DNA of 15,936 nucleotides from Dokdonella sp. (GTDB lineage: Bacteria; Pseudomonadota; Gammaproteobacteria; Xanthomonadales; Rhodanobacteraceae), in the NCBI GenBank assembly GCA_030150315.1, contig JASLGB010000073.1:1-15936 (forward strand), given 5' to 3'. Shown here piece after piece: positions 1 to 8,541 of this stretch (positions within the stretch are counted from its first letter, which is position 1; the number at the start of each line of letters is the position of its first letter). A program made the position numbers and the translations under genes. A model generated the notes under the pieces. It searched no databases and was not told the DNA's origin. It worked only from the letters and a program-made list of their open reading frames with translations.

Positions 1-1
1 G

Positions 2-817
2 TCGTGGTTGGCCCTGCGCGCGTGGCGGAATCGACCGCATTTCGTCACAACCGCGCACGGACTCAATACACCCGGTTTCTACAGCAGCGTGATGACGCGC
101 GGCGATCGCGTGATCTGTGTCTCGAACACGGTGCGCGACTATCTGTTGCGGCATTACCCGCACGTCGATCCGGGCAAGCTGGTGGTGATTCCGCGCGGCA
201 TCGATCCGGCGGAATTTCCCTACGGACATCAGCCGGATGCGACCTGGCGCGAATGGTTCTTCGCCGAGTTCCCGAAGCTGGACGGCGCGCCGCTGCTGAC
301 GCTTCCGGGCCGCGGCACGCGCTTGAAGGGACACGCCGATGCGATCGAGCTGGTCGCCGACCTCAAGGAGCGCGGCATCGACACGCGACTGCTGCTGCTC
401 GGTGCGCGCCAGGCGGGACGCGAGGCGTATGTGGCCGAGCTGGAGCGTCTTGCGCTGGCGCGTGGCGTGGCCGACCGCATCGCTATCAGCGCGCAGCGCG
501 ACGACGTGCGCGATGTGTATGGCTGCTCCGCCCTGGTGCTGCAGCTGTCCAACAAACCCGAATCCTTCGGCCGCACCGTAGTCGAGGCGCTGTCGCTGTG
601 CCGCCCGGTGCTCGGGTACGAGCACGGCGGCGTCGGCGAATTGCTGACCGACCTGTACCCGTCCGGGCGCGTGCCGACCGGCGACCGCGCGCGCCTTGCC
701 GAGCGCGCCGCCGAACTGCTGCGCGCGGCACCGCCGATCGCGCCGCTCACGCGCTATCGCCTGTCCGACATGCAGCAGGCGACCTTGGCGTTGTATGACG
801 AACTTGCCCGCGCCTGA
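2..817 (+). CDS. GT4-family glycosyltransferase, probably LPS core/O-antigen (5' truncated by window edge)
   Basis: This is the C-terminal part of a GT-B fold glycosyltransferase that most likely adds a sugar to lipopolysaccharide on the cytoplasmic face of the inner membrane. The reading frame is open to the first base, so the TTG at 8 is unlikely to be the true start and the gene begins upstream. The visible part enters near the end of the N-terminal domain (FVTTAHGLN, then a V-I-C-V-S segment and the VIPRGID linker) and contains the whole nucleotide-sugar-binding domain. The family's EX7E motif is present as ESFGRTVVE, followed by a GGVGELL loop. The donor and acceptor sugars cannot be read from the sequence. 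The last 23 bases overlap the next gene, an O-antigen ligase-like membrane protein, which supports a role in LPS assembly and translational coupling. I am confident of the family and less so of the pathway. Confidence 0.88.
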   Translation, partial: SWLALRAWRNRPHFVTTAHGLNTPGFYSSVMTRGDRVICVSNTVRDYLLRHYPHVDPGKLVVIPRGIDPAEFPYGHQPDATWREWFFAEFPKLDGAPLLTLPGRGTRLKGHADAIELVADLKERGIDTRLLLLGARQAGREAYVAELERLALARGVADRIAISAQRDDVRDVYGCSALVLQLSNKPESFGRTVVEALSLCRPVLGYEHGGVGELLTDLYPSGRVPTGDRARLAERAAELLRAAPPIAPLTRYRLSDMQQATLALYDELARA

Positions 818-2042
818 GCGCCGCCTCGCGACTGTGTGGCCGGCCGTGCTGGTGCTGGCGGTGGTCGTGCTGCTGCCGTTTGGCCGTTCTGCGGAAGCGC
901 CGATTGCCATCGGTGCGATCGCCGCGCTGGTGCTCGCGTTGCGCCGGCGCATCGACTGGTGCGACGACAGCGTGCGGCTGGTGCTGGCGGTATTTGCCTG
1001 TTACTGGATTGCGCTGCTGGTCTCCGGCGTCGGCGCGGTGGCGCCGGACAAGACCTGGTCGACCGTCGGCACCACCTTGCGCTTCCTGCCGTTTGCGCTG
1101 TTCGCCACCCATGCCCTGCGCGATGCCGCGCAATGGCCGCGCTTCGTCGCGGCCATCGGCATCGTCGTCACCGTGTGGCTGATCGATGCCTGGCTGCAGA
1201 TGGCCACCGGCTGGAGCCTCGGCGGCCCGGCAGAGAAGGAGCGCCTGTCCGGCATCTTCGGTGCCGACAATTTGAAACTCGGCCCGACGCTGGCGACGCT
1301 GTCGCCGTTCGTATTGATCGCCGCCCTGCGTTGGCGCGGCTGGCGCGGTGGCGTGTTCGCCTTCGCGCTGCTTACTCCGGTGGTGCTGCTGGCCGGCTCG
1401 CGTGCGGCGTGGCTGTCGTTCGCGCTGGTCTGTGCCCTGCTGGCGTGGCGCGAGGCGCGCAACCGTCGCCAGTTGTTGCTGGCCTTCGCTGTCGCCGCGC
1501 TCGGCATCGCGGCGGCAGCCGCGGTGGCGCTGCACGGATCGGAACGCTTCGGCGCGCGTGTCGAGCGTAGCCTGCTGGTGTTTGGCGGCACCGAGTCGGC
1601 GGTGGACGATGCTTCCGCCGGTCGCATCCGCATCTGGCGCGCAACGCTGAAAATGAGCGCGGCGCATCCGCTGAACGGCGTGGGCGCGCGCGGTTTCCGC
1701 TATGCTTACGCGCAGTATGCGGATGCGAACGATCCCTTCGTCGACGCCAAGACCGGCATCGGCGCTTCGCATGCACACCAGATCGTGCTTGAAGTGCTGA
1801 GCGAGACCGGTCTCGTCGGGATCGGCTGCTGGCTGGTCGGCGTCTGGCTGATGTGGCGCGCCTGGCGCCGCGCCGATGCGGCAGCACGCGAGCGGGCCTT
1901 GGCGCCGGCACTGGCGCTGGTGGCGATGTGCTTCCCCATCAATACCCACCTTGCCTTCTACTCGGCGTGGTGGGGGCTGCTGCTCTGGTGGCTGCTGGCG
2001 CTGTACTTCGCCGCGCTCGGCGCGCGCACGGCAACGCGCTGA
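795..2042 (+). CDS. O-antigen ligase / polymerase-like membrane protein (WaaL/Wzy_C family)
   Basis: This 415-aa polytopic inner-membrane protein resembles the O-antigen ligase family (PF04932), whose members transfer undecaprenyl-linked glycan to lipid A-core or polymerise O-units in the periplasm. It has about ten or more hydrophobic segments and a large periplasmic loop at roughly residues 249-325. The conserved Arg sits in GSRAAWLSF (about 201-209), and the loop ends in SHAHQIVLEVLSETG (325-339), the usual His/Glu region of the C-terminal signature. I chose the ATG at 795 because it gives a clean N-terminus leading into the first membrane segment at about residues 14-30; longer versions of the frame only add glycosyltransferase shadow sequence. 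No good Shine-Dalgarno is visible, so translation may be coupled to the upstream gene through the 23-bp overlap. Whether it is a ligase or a polymerase cannot be decided from the sequence. Confidence 0.85.
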   Translation: MTNLPAPERRLATVWPAVLVLAVVVLLPFGRSAEAPIAIGAIAALVLALRRRIDWCDDSVRLVLAVFACYWIALLVSGVGAVAPDKTWSTVGTTLRFLPFALFATHALRDAAQWPRFVAAIGIVVTVWLIDAWLQMATGWSLGGPAEKERLSGIFGADNLKLGPTLATLSPFVLIAALRWRGWRGGVFAFALLTPVVLLAGSRAAWLSFALVCALLAWREARNRRQLLLAFAVAALGIAAAAAVALHGSERFGARVERSLLVFGGTESAVDDASAGRIRIWRATLKMSAAHPLNGVGARGFRYAYAQYADANDPFVDAKTGIGASHAHQIVLEVLSETGLVGIGCWLVGVWLMWRAWRRADAAARERALAPALALVAMCFPINTHLAFYSAWWGLLLWWLLALYFAALGARTATR

Positions 2043-2061
2043 GTTCTGTCCGCAGTCGCCT

Positions 2062-2076
2062 TCGCCGCGTCGGCGA
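2062..2076. terminator. Small GC hairpin between convergent genes
   Basis: A perfect 6-bp stem (TCGCCG/CGGCGA) with a 3-base loop lies in the 40-bp gap between the ligase stop and the DUF3999 stop. There is no T-tract on either side, so any role as a bidirectional terminator is weak inference from its position. Confidence 0.25.
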
Positions 2077-2082
2077 TGCGCA

Positions 2083-3444
2083 TCAGGATTTGCGTTCGCG
2101 CAGCAGGCTGAGGGCGAGTGCGCCGACCAGCGCGGCACCGCCAACCAGCACGCCCCACAGCAGCCATTGCCGCCACGGCAGCGGTGCCGGCGGTGCGTGC
2201 AGCACGGCGTTGCCGCCAGCCGGCTCTCCCTTGCCGAGCGTCGCCAGCGGCGGCTGCCAGTCGTTGCCGAAACGGCCGCGCAGCGTGGCCAGCGCGGTGG
2301 CCAACGGATAGTCCGGTCGCCGCGCCGTGCGGCTGCCGATCGCCAGTCGATACGGTGCCGGGCCTTCGGCCAGGAACACCAGCGCATCGGGGCGGTAGCC
2401 CAGCGTCAGTGAGGGCGGATACGCGAGTGGCGTGCGCGATTCGATGCGGAAACGGCGCTCGCGCATCGGCGCCAGCGGTACCTCGTCGTTGCCAAGCACC
2501 TCGTTGCCGACGTGCAGGCGATAGGCATCGACCTGTGCGAGCACGCGCGATGGCGATTTCGCGTCGCTGGCCGGAACGACCAGCGTCAGCGTGCGAACGG
2601 TGTTGTCGCCGGCCAGTTCGATGCGGGCGCGGTCGATCGGCAGCGCCGCGGGCAGGTGGTAGTCGAAGGCGCTGCTGCCGTCGGCAGTTTGCGCGCGTTG
2701 CGCGTCGGCGAGCAGCCATCGGCGCCCGAGTTCGCGCTGCGTGCTGTCGACCACCCGCGCCTGCGCCGAGAGGTTGTCCAGCGTGGCGCCGTCGTCGAGG
2801 CGGCGCAGGCGGAAATACGCGGCGCGGGCAGGCGCCACGTCCAGATCGCGCCGATCGATGCGCAGCTCGCCTTGCTGCAACGAGACAACGCCGGCTTCGC
2901 CGAGTGCCCGCCAATGTTGCAGGTCGTCGCTGGCGGCGACCGAGAAGCGCGCCGCAACGCCGGCGGCGGGCGCGCTCCAGTCGAGCCGGAATCCCTCGAT
3001 CGGCTGCTTCACGGCGCCGGCATCGATCAGCCATTCGCGCACGCGCTCGCCCGGTGCGGCCAGTGGCGCGCCGGCATCGAGGCGGCGCAGGCGTCCGGCG
3101 TCGTCGCGCTCGATCACCAGCCGCAGATCGTCGTCGCTGCGCAGGGCGGTAGCGGGCAGCGCCAGCATCGGCAATTCGACGCGGCGTTCGCGCGCGACGG
3201 GCGGCGTGCGCGTTTCCGCGAGGGCCGATGGAACCGGCTGGCCGTTCGCGTCGAACACGGCGACGTCGCGCAGGCTGTCGCCCTGCAGCCATGCGCTGGC
3301 TTCCGGCGTCAGCTCGACCCGCCACGCCGGTGCGCTGGCATCGCCGGTTTCGATGGCGAACGTCCAGACGAAATCCGCGGGCGCGATCGCCGACGCGGCC
3401 GGCGCGACGAGCAGGGCCAGCAGGCCGGCGAGCGCGCGCTTCAT
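2083..3444 (-). CDS. DUF3999 family exported, membrane-anchored protein
   Basis: This 453-aa protein matches the DUF3999 pattern; its molecular function is unknown. It starts with a signal peptide (MKRALAGLLALLVAPAASA) and continues as a long, probably beta-rich periplasmic region with F5/8-like passages such as the FRLDWS...DDLQHWRAL stretch. It ends in a single transmembrane helix (about residues 427-447) and the short basic tail LRERKS, so most of it should sit in the periplasm anchored at its C-terminus. The ATG at 3444 overlaps the stop of the upstream DUF2339 gene as ATGA and is preceded by a strong GGAGGG ribosome-binding site. The frame stays open much further upstream, but that part is antisense-like shadow of DUF2339. 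The tight coupling to a DUF2339 protein, an arrangement I recall from other proteobacteria, suggests that the two act together. Confidence 0.82.
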   Translation of the reverse strand: MKRALAGLLALLVAPAASAIAPADFVWTFAIETGDASAPAWRVELTPEASAWLQGDSLRDVAVFDANGQPVPSALAETRTPPVARERRVELPMLALPATALRSDDDLRLVIERDDAGRLRRLDAGAPLAAPGERVREWLIDAGAVKQPIEGFRLDWSAPAAGVAARFSVAASDDLQHWRALGEAGVVSLQQGELRIDRRDLDVAPARAAYFRLRRLDDGATLDNLSAQARVVDSTQRELGRRWLLADAQRAQTADGSSAFDYHLPAALPIDRARIELAGDNTVRTLTLVVPASDAKSPSRVLAQVDAYRLHVGNEVLGNDEVPLAPMRERRFRIESRTPLAYPPSLTLGYRPDALVFLAEGPAPYRLAIGSRTARRPDYPLATALATLRGRFGNDWQPPLATLGKGEPAGGNAVLHAPPAPLPWRQWLLWGVLVGGAALVGALALSLLRERKS

Positions 3445-6194
3445 GCGCCCTCCGCCTTGGCATCGCGTGGCGGTGCCGGTGCGAAATAGCCGACCACGGT
3501 GCAGAGCAGGCCGTAGGCGATGAACGAGGCGATGCCGAACAGGTTGCCGAGGCGGCCGCGGTCGATCAGCAGCAGCTTCAGCAGCACCACGCCCATCAGC
3601 ACCGCGCCGGCCAGCCACAGCAGATGCTGGCGCCGGCGCGAGCCGACGATCCAGGCGGCGACACCGGCGAGGCTCCAGACCACGGTCAGCGCGGTCTGGG
3701 CGAGGTTGGAATTCCAGAGGCCTTCGTCCCACGGCACGCCGCCGAGGTGGTGCACGGCACGCAGGGTGGCCATGGTCGCCAGCGCGAATCCGGCCAGCGC
3801 CAGCAGCGGTGTGGTCCAGCGCGCATCGCGCACGCCGTCGGTGCGCTGGCTCCAGCGCACGAGACAGCCGAGCAGGGCGAGCTGGGCCAGCTCCAGCGGG
3901 TTGAGCAGGGGCAGGAACGGCAGCGGCGCACTCGCTCCGGGCAGGACCAGCAGATGCGCCAGTGCAACCACCGAAACCACGACCTGGCTGGCCAGCAGCA
4001 GCGGACGCTGGGCTTGGAAGTGTTCGCCCAGTGGCGGCGCCAGCCAGCGCGGGCGGCGCAGCGCGATGGCGAAGGCGGCGATCAGCGGCAGCGCGGTCAG
4101 CGCCGCGACCCAGCCGTCCGCCAGTCCGGCCGCTTCGGCCGCGCGCGACAGCAGGAGCATGGCGGCAGCCGTCCACGCCCAGAGCCAGCCGAGATGGGCC
4201 ACTCGCAGCGGGAATGGGTCGCCGTCGCGCAGGCGATACAGGGCGAAGCCGCCGCCGATGGCATAGGCGGCGAGGGCGGCCAGCGCGGGCGGTGAGGTCA
4301 GCCACGGCGCGGCGCTGCCCATCGGCAAGACCAGCAGCAGGCCGGCGGCGACGAGGGCTGCCGTGGTCCAGGCAAGTGCGCGGGCGGGCACGTGGCGCAG
4401 GAATACGGCGGCGATCAGAGCACTGATTGCGGCAAAGGCGAGATTGGCGGCCGGATGCAGCAGGGGATCGAGGAAGCGCTCGATCTCGTTCGAGCCAGCG
4501 GCAAACCACCAGAGCAGGCCCCACAGATACAGCCCCAGCGCCAGCGGCGAGCGACCGCTGATCACGCGCGAGTAGAGCCACGCGCTGGCGAGCGCGGCGA
4601 TCGCGATCAGCAGCGCGCTGGCGAACTGGCCATTGGCGAACATCATCGTGTCCGCAGAGTCGGAGTCGAACGCCGCCAGTGCGAACGCGCCGGCCGCCAG
4701 CACCTGCAGCGCAATGCCGGTAAACCGCGGCAGGCGGCGCTGCTGGCGCAGTCCGAGCCAGATCAGGCCGGCGCCTTCCAGCGCAAACGCGCAGGCGGTG
4801 GCGCGGGCACTCAGAGCCAGCGGAACGGCCAGGGTGGCGAAGCCGACCGCGACCACCGCGAATGCTTCGGCGAGTGGGCGCGCGCGCTGCCGCAACAGCC
4901 ATGCCAGCGCGGCATGGATCGTGGCCACGGCCAGCGCCGAGTACGCCAGCGGCAGGCGTTCGCCTTCGAGCAGGGCGGCCTGCAGCATGAACGCGACCAG
5001 CGGATTGCCGAACACCAGGGTGCCGTCGACGAAGTCGCGACGCTGCGGCGGACGACGCAAGGCGTGCAGGATCGGGATGGCAAGATAGATCGTGAAGTAC
5101 AGCAGCAGGAACGGCTCGGTGCTTTCGAGCAGCTCGCTGCGATAGCGCAACACGCCCCAGGTGGTGGCGATGGCATAGGTGAAGAAGAAGCCGATCAGGT
5201 TCAGCACGCGCCACGAGCGCAGCCACGAAATCGCCAGGATGGCCAGATTCAGCAGGGCGTAGTAGCCGAACAGCACGATGTGGTTGCCGCTGCCGGTCGA
5301 GATCAGGATCGGCGCGGCGAAGCCGGCAAGGATGGCGAGTACGGCCAGCGCGATCGCATCCTGCAGCACGGCCAGCACGCCGGCGCCGGTGACCAGAACC
5401 AGCATCAGTCCGAACGCGGCTTCCGCAGGCAGCAGGTGATACAGGCGGAACGCGGCGAAGACGGTCATCAGCAGGACGCCGATCGCGCCGCCCTGCAGGC
5501 TCAGGCCGAAGCTGCGCCGTGCATGGCGCTGGCGCCAGCCGAAGGCGAGGCCGGCGATCGCCGCGAGGGCGATGCCGGCAAGGCGGAATTCGACCGGCAG
5601 CGTGAACCAGCCCTGGTCGGCAGCGAGCTTGAGCAGGGCGGCGACGCCGGCGAACAGCACCAGCATGCCGATCTTGACTGGCACGTTGCCTTCGGTGAAC
5701 CAGCGCTTGACCGTGGCGGCGAGGCGCTCGGCGATGCCGGGCGCACGCGGCGTGCTATCGAGTTCGCGCCAGGCGGGGTTGTGCGCGGGCGGCTGCGGCG
5801 AGAGGGCGACTGCTACCTCGGCGTCGCGCGTCGCGTTCGCCTGCCATGCGCGCGGCGGCGTGTCGGCAGGCGCTGCCACGGTTTCCGGCGAGGCGACGGT
5901 GGCGGCATGCGTGGCGGCGGATGCCGATTCCGGTGCGTGTTCGGTTTGCGCACGGGATGCTGCTTCCGCGCTGGCTGGCGTGCGCGGATCGGTGCACACG
6001 GGCGCGCCATTGCCGATCGCGCGGCGCAGTGCGTCGGCTTCCTGCCGCAATGCTTGCAGGTCCTGGCCCAGTGTCTTGAGGCGCCATGAAAAATAGACGA
6101 TGCCGGCGCCGGCAAGCAGGGCGACAAGGCCTGATCCGGTTTCGGCGTCGATCGCCGCGGCAACGAGGATGGCGGCGATGATGGCCAGTGTCAT
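3441..6194 (-). CDS. DUF2339 family large polytopic membrane protein
   Basis: This 917-aa inner-membrane protein of unknown function belongs to the DUF2339 family. It has an N-terminal hydrophobic stretch (residues 1-36), a short coiled-coil-like segment rich in Gln/Leu/Arg (40-60), and a low-complexity Ala/Pro/Thr linker (about 65-150). Roughly 25 hydrophobic helices fill the rest. The family signature begins at about 169 (GNVPVKIGMLVLFAGVAALL) and continues with the conserved LQGGAIG block. The start at 6194 has a good GGGAG ribosome-binding site five bases upstream. The gene lies 28 bp after the lpxL-like stop and overlaps DUF3999 by 4 bp, so the three probably form one operon. No catalytic motif was recognised; transport, lipid or polymer handling are all possible and none is shown. 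Confidence 0.85.
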   Translation of the reverse strand: MTLAIIAAILVAAAIDAETGSGLVALLAGAGIVYFSWRLKTLGQDLQALRQEADALRRAIGNGAPVCTDPRTPASAEAASRAQTEHAPESASAATHAATVASPETVAAPADTPPRAWQANATRDAEVAVALSPQPPAHNPAWRELDSTPRAPGIAERLAATVKRWFTEGNVPVKIGMLVLFAGVAALLKLAADQGWFTLPVEFRLAGIALAAIAGLAFGWRQRHARRSFGLSLQGGAIGVLLMTVFAAFRLYHLLPAEAAFGLMLVLVTGAGVLAVLQDAIALAVLAILAGFAAPILISTGSGNHIVLFGYYALLNLAILAISWLRSWRVLNLIGFFFTYAIATTWGVLRYRSELLESTEPFLLLYFTIYLAIPILHALRRPPQRRDFVDGTLVFGNPLVAFMLQAALLEGERLPLAYSALAVATIHAALAWLLRQRARPLAEAFAVVAVGFATLAVPLALSARATACAFALEGAGLIWLGLRQQRRLPRFTGIALQVLAAGAFALAAFDSDSADTMMFANGQFASALLIAIAALASAWLYSRVISGRSPLALGLYLWGLLWWFAAGSNEIERFLDPLLHPAANLAFAAISALIAAVFLRHVPARALAWTTAALVAAGLLLVLPMGSAAPWLTSPPALAALAAYAIGGGFALYRLRDGDPFPLRVAHLGWLWAWTAAAMLLLSRAAEAAGLADGWVAALTALPLIAAFAIALRRPRWLAPPLGEHFQAQRPLLLASQVVVSVVALAHLLVLPGASAPLPFLPLLNPLELAQLALLGCLVRWSQRTDGVRDARWTTPLLALAGFALATMATLRAVHHLGGVPWDEGLWNSNLAQTALTVVWSLAGVAAWIVGSRRRQHLLWLAGAVLMGVVLLKLLLIDRGRLGNLFGIASFIAYGLLCTVVGYFAPAPPRDAKAEGA

Positions 6195-6222
6195 GCGATC
6201 TCCCTGTGTGTACGGCCCCTAC

Positions 6223-7149
6223 TCAGCCGCGATAGACGTCGGCTTCCCCTGCGGGCCTGGTCTTGAAGCGCTTGTGCATCCAAAGGTACTGGCTGGGCGC
6301 GTCGCGCACCATGCATTCGATGCGGGCATTGACGCGCGCGGTATCGGCAGCGACGTCGGCGGACGGGAAGTTGGCCAGCGGCGCTTCGAGCCGGATCGCA
6401 TAGCCGCCGCCGTCGAGGCGACGATGGAAGAACGGCACCACCCACGCGCCGGACAAGCGCGCGAGATGGTGGGTGGCGGTGATGGTCGAGGCCGACACGC
6501 CGAAAAACGGCGCGAACACCGAGTCCTTGCCGCGCATGTCCTGATCGGGCGCATACCAGAGGATGTTGCCGTCCTTGAGCCAGCGCACGCTCTGGCGCAA
6601 TTCGGTCTTGGTGAACATCGCCGCGGCGTAGGCAAGGCGCGCGCGCTTGATCGCCCATTCGAAGGCCGCGTCGTCGTGTTCGCGGTACATGCCGGCAATG
6701 CGGATATGGCGCGAAACCAGTCGTGCGCACAGCTCCAGATGCGAGAAATGGGCGCCGACCAGCAGCACGCCGCGGCCGGCGGCGCGCGCCGCTTCAAGGT
6801 GTTCCAGCCCTTCGATCTGCAACGGCACGCGCGCGACGGCGCGCTCCGATCCCATCCACGCCAGCGCGAACTCGACCAGCATCAGGCCGGCGTCACGCAG
6901 GTTCGCCTCGACCATCGCCGACTGCGCCGCGGCGTCCAGCTCGGGGAAGCTCAGCGCGATGTTGCGCGCGGCGATGCGGCGGCGTCCGCCCAGCGTGCGC
7001 GCGGCCAGCCATCCGGCGCCGCGGCCGAGCGGCAGCAGCCAGCGGTAAGGCAGCAGGGCGACGAGGCGGATCAGGCCGAGGCCGATCCAGGCCGGCCAGT
7101 GGCGCGGTGCGAGCAGGGCGGCGCGGAAGCGCGGGGCAGGTTGAGGCAT
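6223..7149 (-). CDS. lpxL: LpxL/HtrB-type lipid A acyltransferase
   Basis: This 308-aa protein belongs to the bacterial lipid A late acyltransferases, which move a secondary acyl chain from acyl-ACP onto Kdo2-lipid A at the inner membrane. The N-terminus (residues 1-50) resembles LpxL, with an ALLxPRxW block and a membrane-anchoring helix at about 20-36. The catalytic HX4E motif is present as HFSHLE (His134, Glu139), followed by a MYREHD block (155-159) and the PDQD block at 201-204 near WYAPDQDMRGKDS. The C-terminal QYLWMHKRFKTRP matches the family's end. The length is normal (about 300-310 aa). No clear Shine-Dalgarno precedes the ATG, but the alignment of the N-terminus favours this start. 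Whether it acts as LpxL, LpxM or LpxP cannot be told. waaA, which makes its substrate, lies 1.5 kb away on the other strand. Confidence 0.92.
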   Translation of the reverse strand: MPQPAPRFRAALLAPRHWPAWIGLGLIRLVALLPYRWLLPLGRGAGWLAARTLGGRRRIAARNIALSFPELDAAAQSAMVEANLRDAGLMLVEFALAWMGSERAVARVPLQIEGLEHLEAARAAGRGVLLVGAHFSHLELCARLVSRHIRIAGMYREHDDAAFEWAIKRARLAYAAAMFTKTELRQSVRWLKDGNILWYAPDQDMRGKDSVFAPFFGVSASTITATHHLARLSGAWVVPFFHRRLDGGGYAIRLEAPLANFPSADVAADTARVNARIECMVRDAPSQYLWMHKRFKTRPAGEADVYRG

Positions 7150-7310
7150 CGGGCGATCTTATCGGCTCCTGCCTGATCGCCGCGAGGCAGGACGGGCATC
7201 GACCCGATTGCGCCGCGATTGGACTGAAATTACCTGATTACAGGGACAGACAGACGCGGCAGCCGTTGCCAGACTGCGCGTCGTTTTTCGATCCGTCCGA
7301 AAGGGGGCTC
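7150..7310. promoter_or_regulatory. Divergent intergenic region (lpxL / secreted protein)
   Basis: These 161 bases separate two divergent starts, so both promoters should lie here. The best candidates are weak. On the minus strand there is a TGTAAT -10-like hexamer (7237-7242) without a good -35. On the plus strand there is TTGCGC (7208-7213) with a 17-base spacer to TACCTG. The plus-strand gene has a clear ribosome-binding site, AAGGGGG, at 7301-7307. Neither promoter should be taken as established. Confidence 0.35.
7167..7192. repeat. Perfect 8-bp inverted repeat upstream of the secreted-protein gene
   Basis: TCCTGCCT (7167-7174) and AGGCAGGA (7185-7192) are perfect reverse complements with a 10-base loop. 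The hairpin sits in the leader region of the lpxL-like gene. Its arm TCCTGCCT recurs in the hairpin that follows the secreted-protein gene (8565-8572). Function is unknown; chance recurrence is possible in GC-rich DNA. Confidence 0.5.
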
Positions 7311-8516
7311 ATGTCCAGCCTTCGTTGCGCCTGCTCGATTCTTGCCGTGGTGTGCGCACTGTCCGCCTCCGCGACGTGGTCCCGGACCATCCACTCCGGT
7401 GGCTCCGTCGCATCCAAGCCAGCCGCGCTCCGGCACGACACGGGCGATGCGGCCGGCGTCGCGACGTGCCCGACGTGCCCGAGAGCTATCGGCGCGCACA
7501 CTTCTCAGGCCAGCCATCCCGGCAGCGCGAACTCCCTGCCGTCGCAGGGCACCCAGACGCATGCGGTCTCCGCGCCTTTGCAGCTGTCCCTGACGATCGA
7601 TGACGGCACCGAGTTCGTGCAGCTGGGCAAGGTCGTCAGCTATCGCGTCGATCTGCGCAATGAAGGGGCGACGGCTGTCAGCGCGGTGCCGGTGACGTTC
7701 GCGTTGTCGAGCGGTTTCGATGGTGCTGCCACGCAGTGGCACTGCGATGGCGCCAACATCGTCTGCCAGCAGGATCCGGGCAATCCGCTGCGCTACAGCG
7801 TAAGTCTGCCGTCGAACGGCGTCGCGACCTGGCGCATTGATGTGCCGGTTCTCGGCACGACCACCGAGAGTGACGTGACCTTCTCCGCGGCAGCAAACGG
7901 CGACACGCCGGTGCTCGACGTCAACACGCTGGTGGTCTTGCGCGATGGCTTCGAGGGTACGGCGGTGCAGCCGGTGCTGGATTCCGGTTTCGAGTTGAGC
8001 CTGGGCAACAACGGGCCGTGGCTCTCGACGTCGACCAGTTTCGGCACGTCGCTGTGCGATGTCGCCTACTGCGGCAACGGCGGCGGGAGCGCGGGCCCGC
8101 ACGGCGGAAACGTCTGGGTTTGGTTCGGAGGTACCAACCAAGCGGAGACGGGCACCGCATCGCAGGTGTTGACGATTCCGGCCGGTGGCCCTCGGCATCT
8201 CAATTTCTGGCTTAGGGCCGGCCTCGTCGCGGATGGCTCGGCCACGCTGGGCGTCAGCGTGGATGGAGTGGAAGTTGCCGAGTTCCACGAGCCGGAGTCG
8301 GATGAGGCGGGCTATACGCAGCGCAGCGTGGACATCAGTGCGTACGCCGACGGCGCAAGCCACAAGATCGAGTTCCGTTACACCAAGCCGGCTACGAGTG
8401 GCAGCTCGAACTTCAGCGTCGATGACGTGACTATCGATGCCGCGCCGGCGCCGGCCGTCGCACCAACTTCCGTCATGCGTTCCGCCGGCGATTCGGCACA
8501 GCGCCGGAGCCGCTGA
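7311..8516 (+). CDS. Secreted two-domain beta-rich protein with internal RDGFE motif, function unknown
   Basis: This 401-aa protein begins with a signal peptide (hydrophobic core about 8-20, likely cleavage after ALSASA). A polar, probably disordered region (about 23-87) contains a CPTCP motif at 53-57. A first domain (about 88-207) looks like a DUF11/CARDB-type immunoglobulin-like fold (VSYRVDLRNEGATAVSAVP). The motif RDGFE follows at 211-215. I recall variants of it near the C-termini of many exported Xanthomonadales proteins; here it lies between two domains. The second domain (about 222-376) resembles a jelly-roll/carbohydrate-binding module (NVWVWFGG, LNFWLRAG, FSVDDVTID). No catalytic site was recognised, so an adhesive or ligand-binding role is inference. 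The ATG has a strong AAGGGGG ribosome-binding site. The gene lies alone between lpxL and waaA. Confidence 0.78.
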   Translation: MSSLRCACSILAVVCALSASATWSRTIHSGGSVASKPAALRHDTGDAAGVATCPTCPRAIGAHTSQASHPGSANSLPSQGTQTHAVSAPLQLSLTIDDGTEFVQLGKVVSYRVDLRNEGATAVSAVPVTFALSSGFDGAATQWHCDGANIVCQQDPGNPLRYSVSLPSNGVATWRIDVPVLGTTTESDVTFSAAANGDTPVLDVNTLVVLRDGFEGTAVQPVLDSGFELSLGNNGPWLSTSTSFGTSLCDVAYCGNGGGSAGPHGGNVWVWFGGTNQAETGTASQVLTIPAGGPRHLNFWLRAGLVADGSATLGVSVDGVEVAEFHEPESDEAGYTQRSVDISAYADGASHKIEFRYTKPATSGSSNFSVDDVTIDAAPAPAVAPTSVMRSAGDSAQRRSR

Positions 8517-8541
8517 CACAGTCAAGTGGGGGGGGAGAGCC

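Noticed and set aside
747..2387. Minus-strand open frame of 546 codons opposite the ligase-like gene
   Set aside because: Highly Arg/Gln/His-rich low-complexity product spanning the ends of two recognised genes; an antisense shadow.
3445..5226. Long upstream extension of the DUF3999 frame
   Set aside because: The frame is open but the sequence is a shadow of DUF2339. The signal peptide and strong ribosome-binding site place the true start at 3444.
4392..6089. Plus-strand open frame of 565 codons opposite the DUF2339 gene
   Set aside because: It encodes a Gln/Arg/Gly/Ala-rich product without domains, lies entirely antisense to a well-supported membrane protein, and is the typical open antisense frame of GC-rich DNA.
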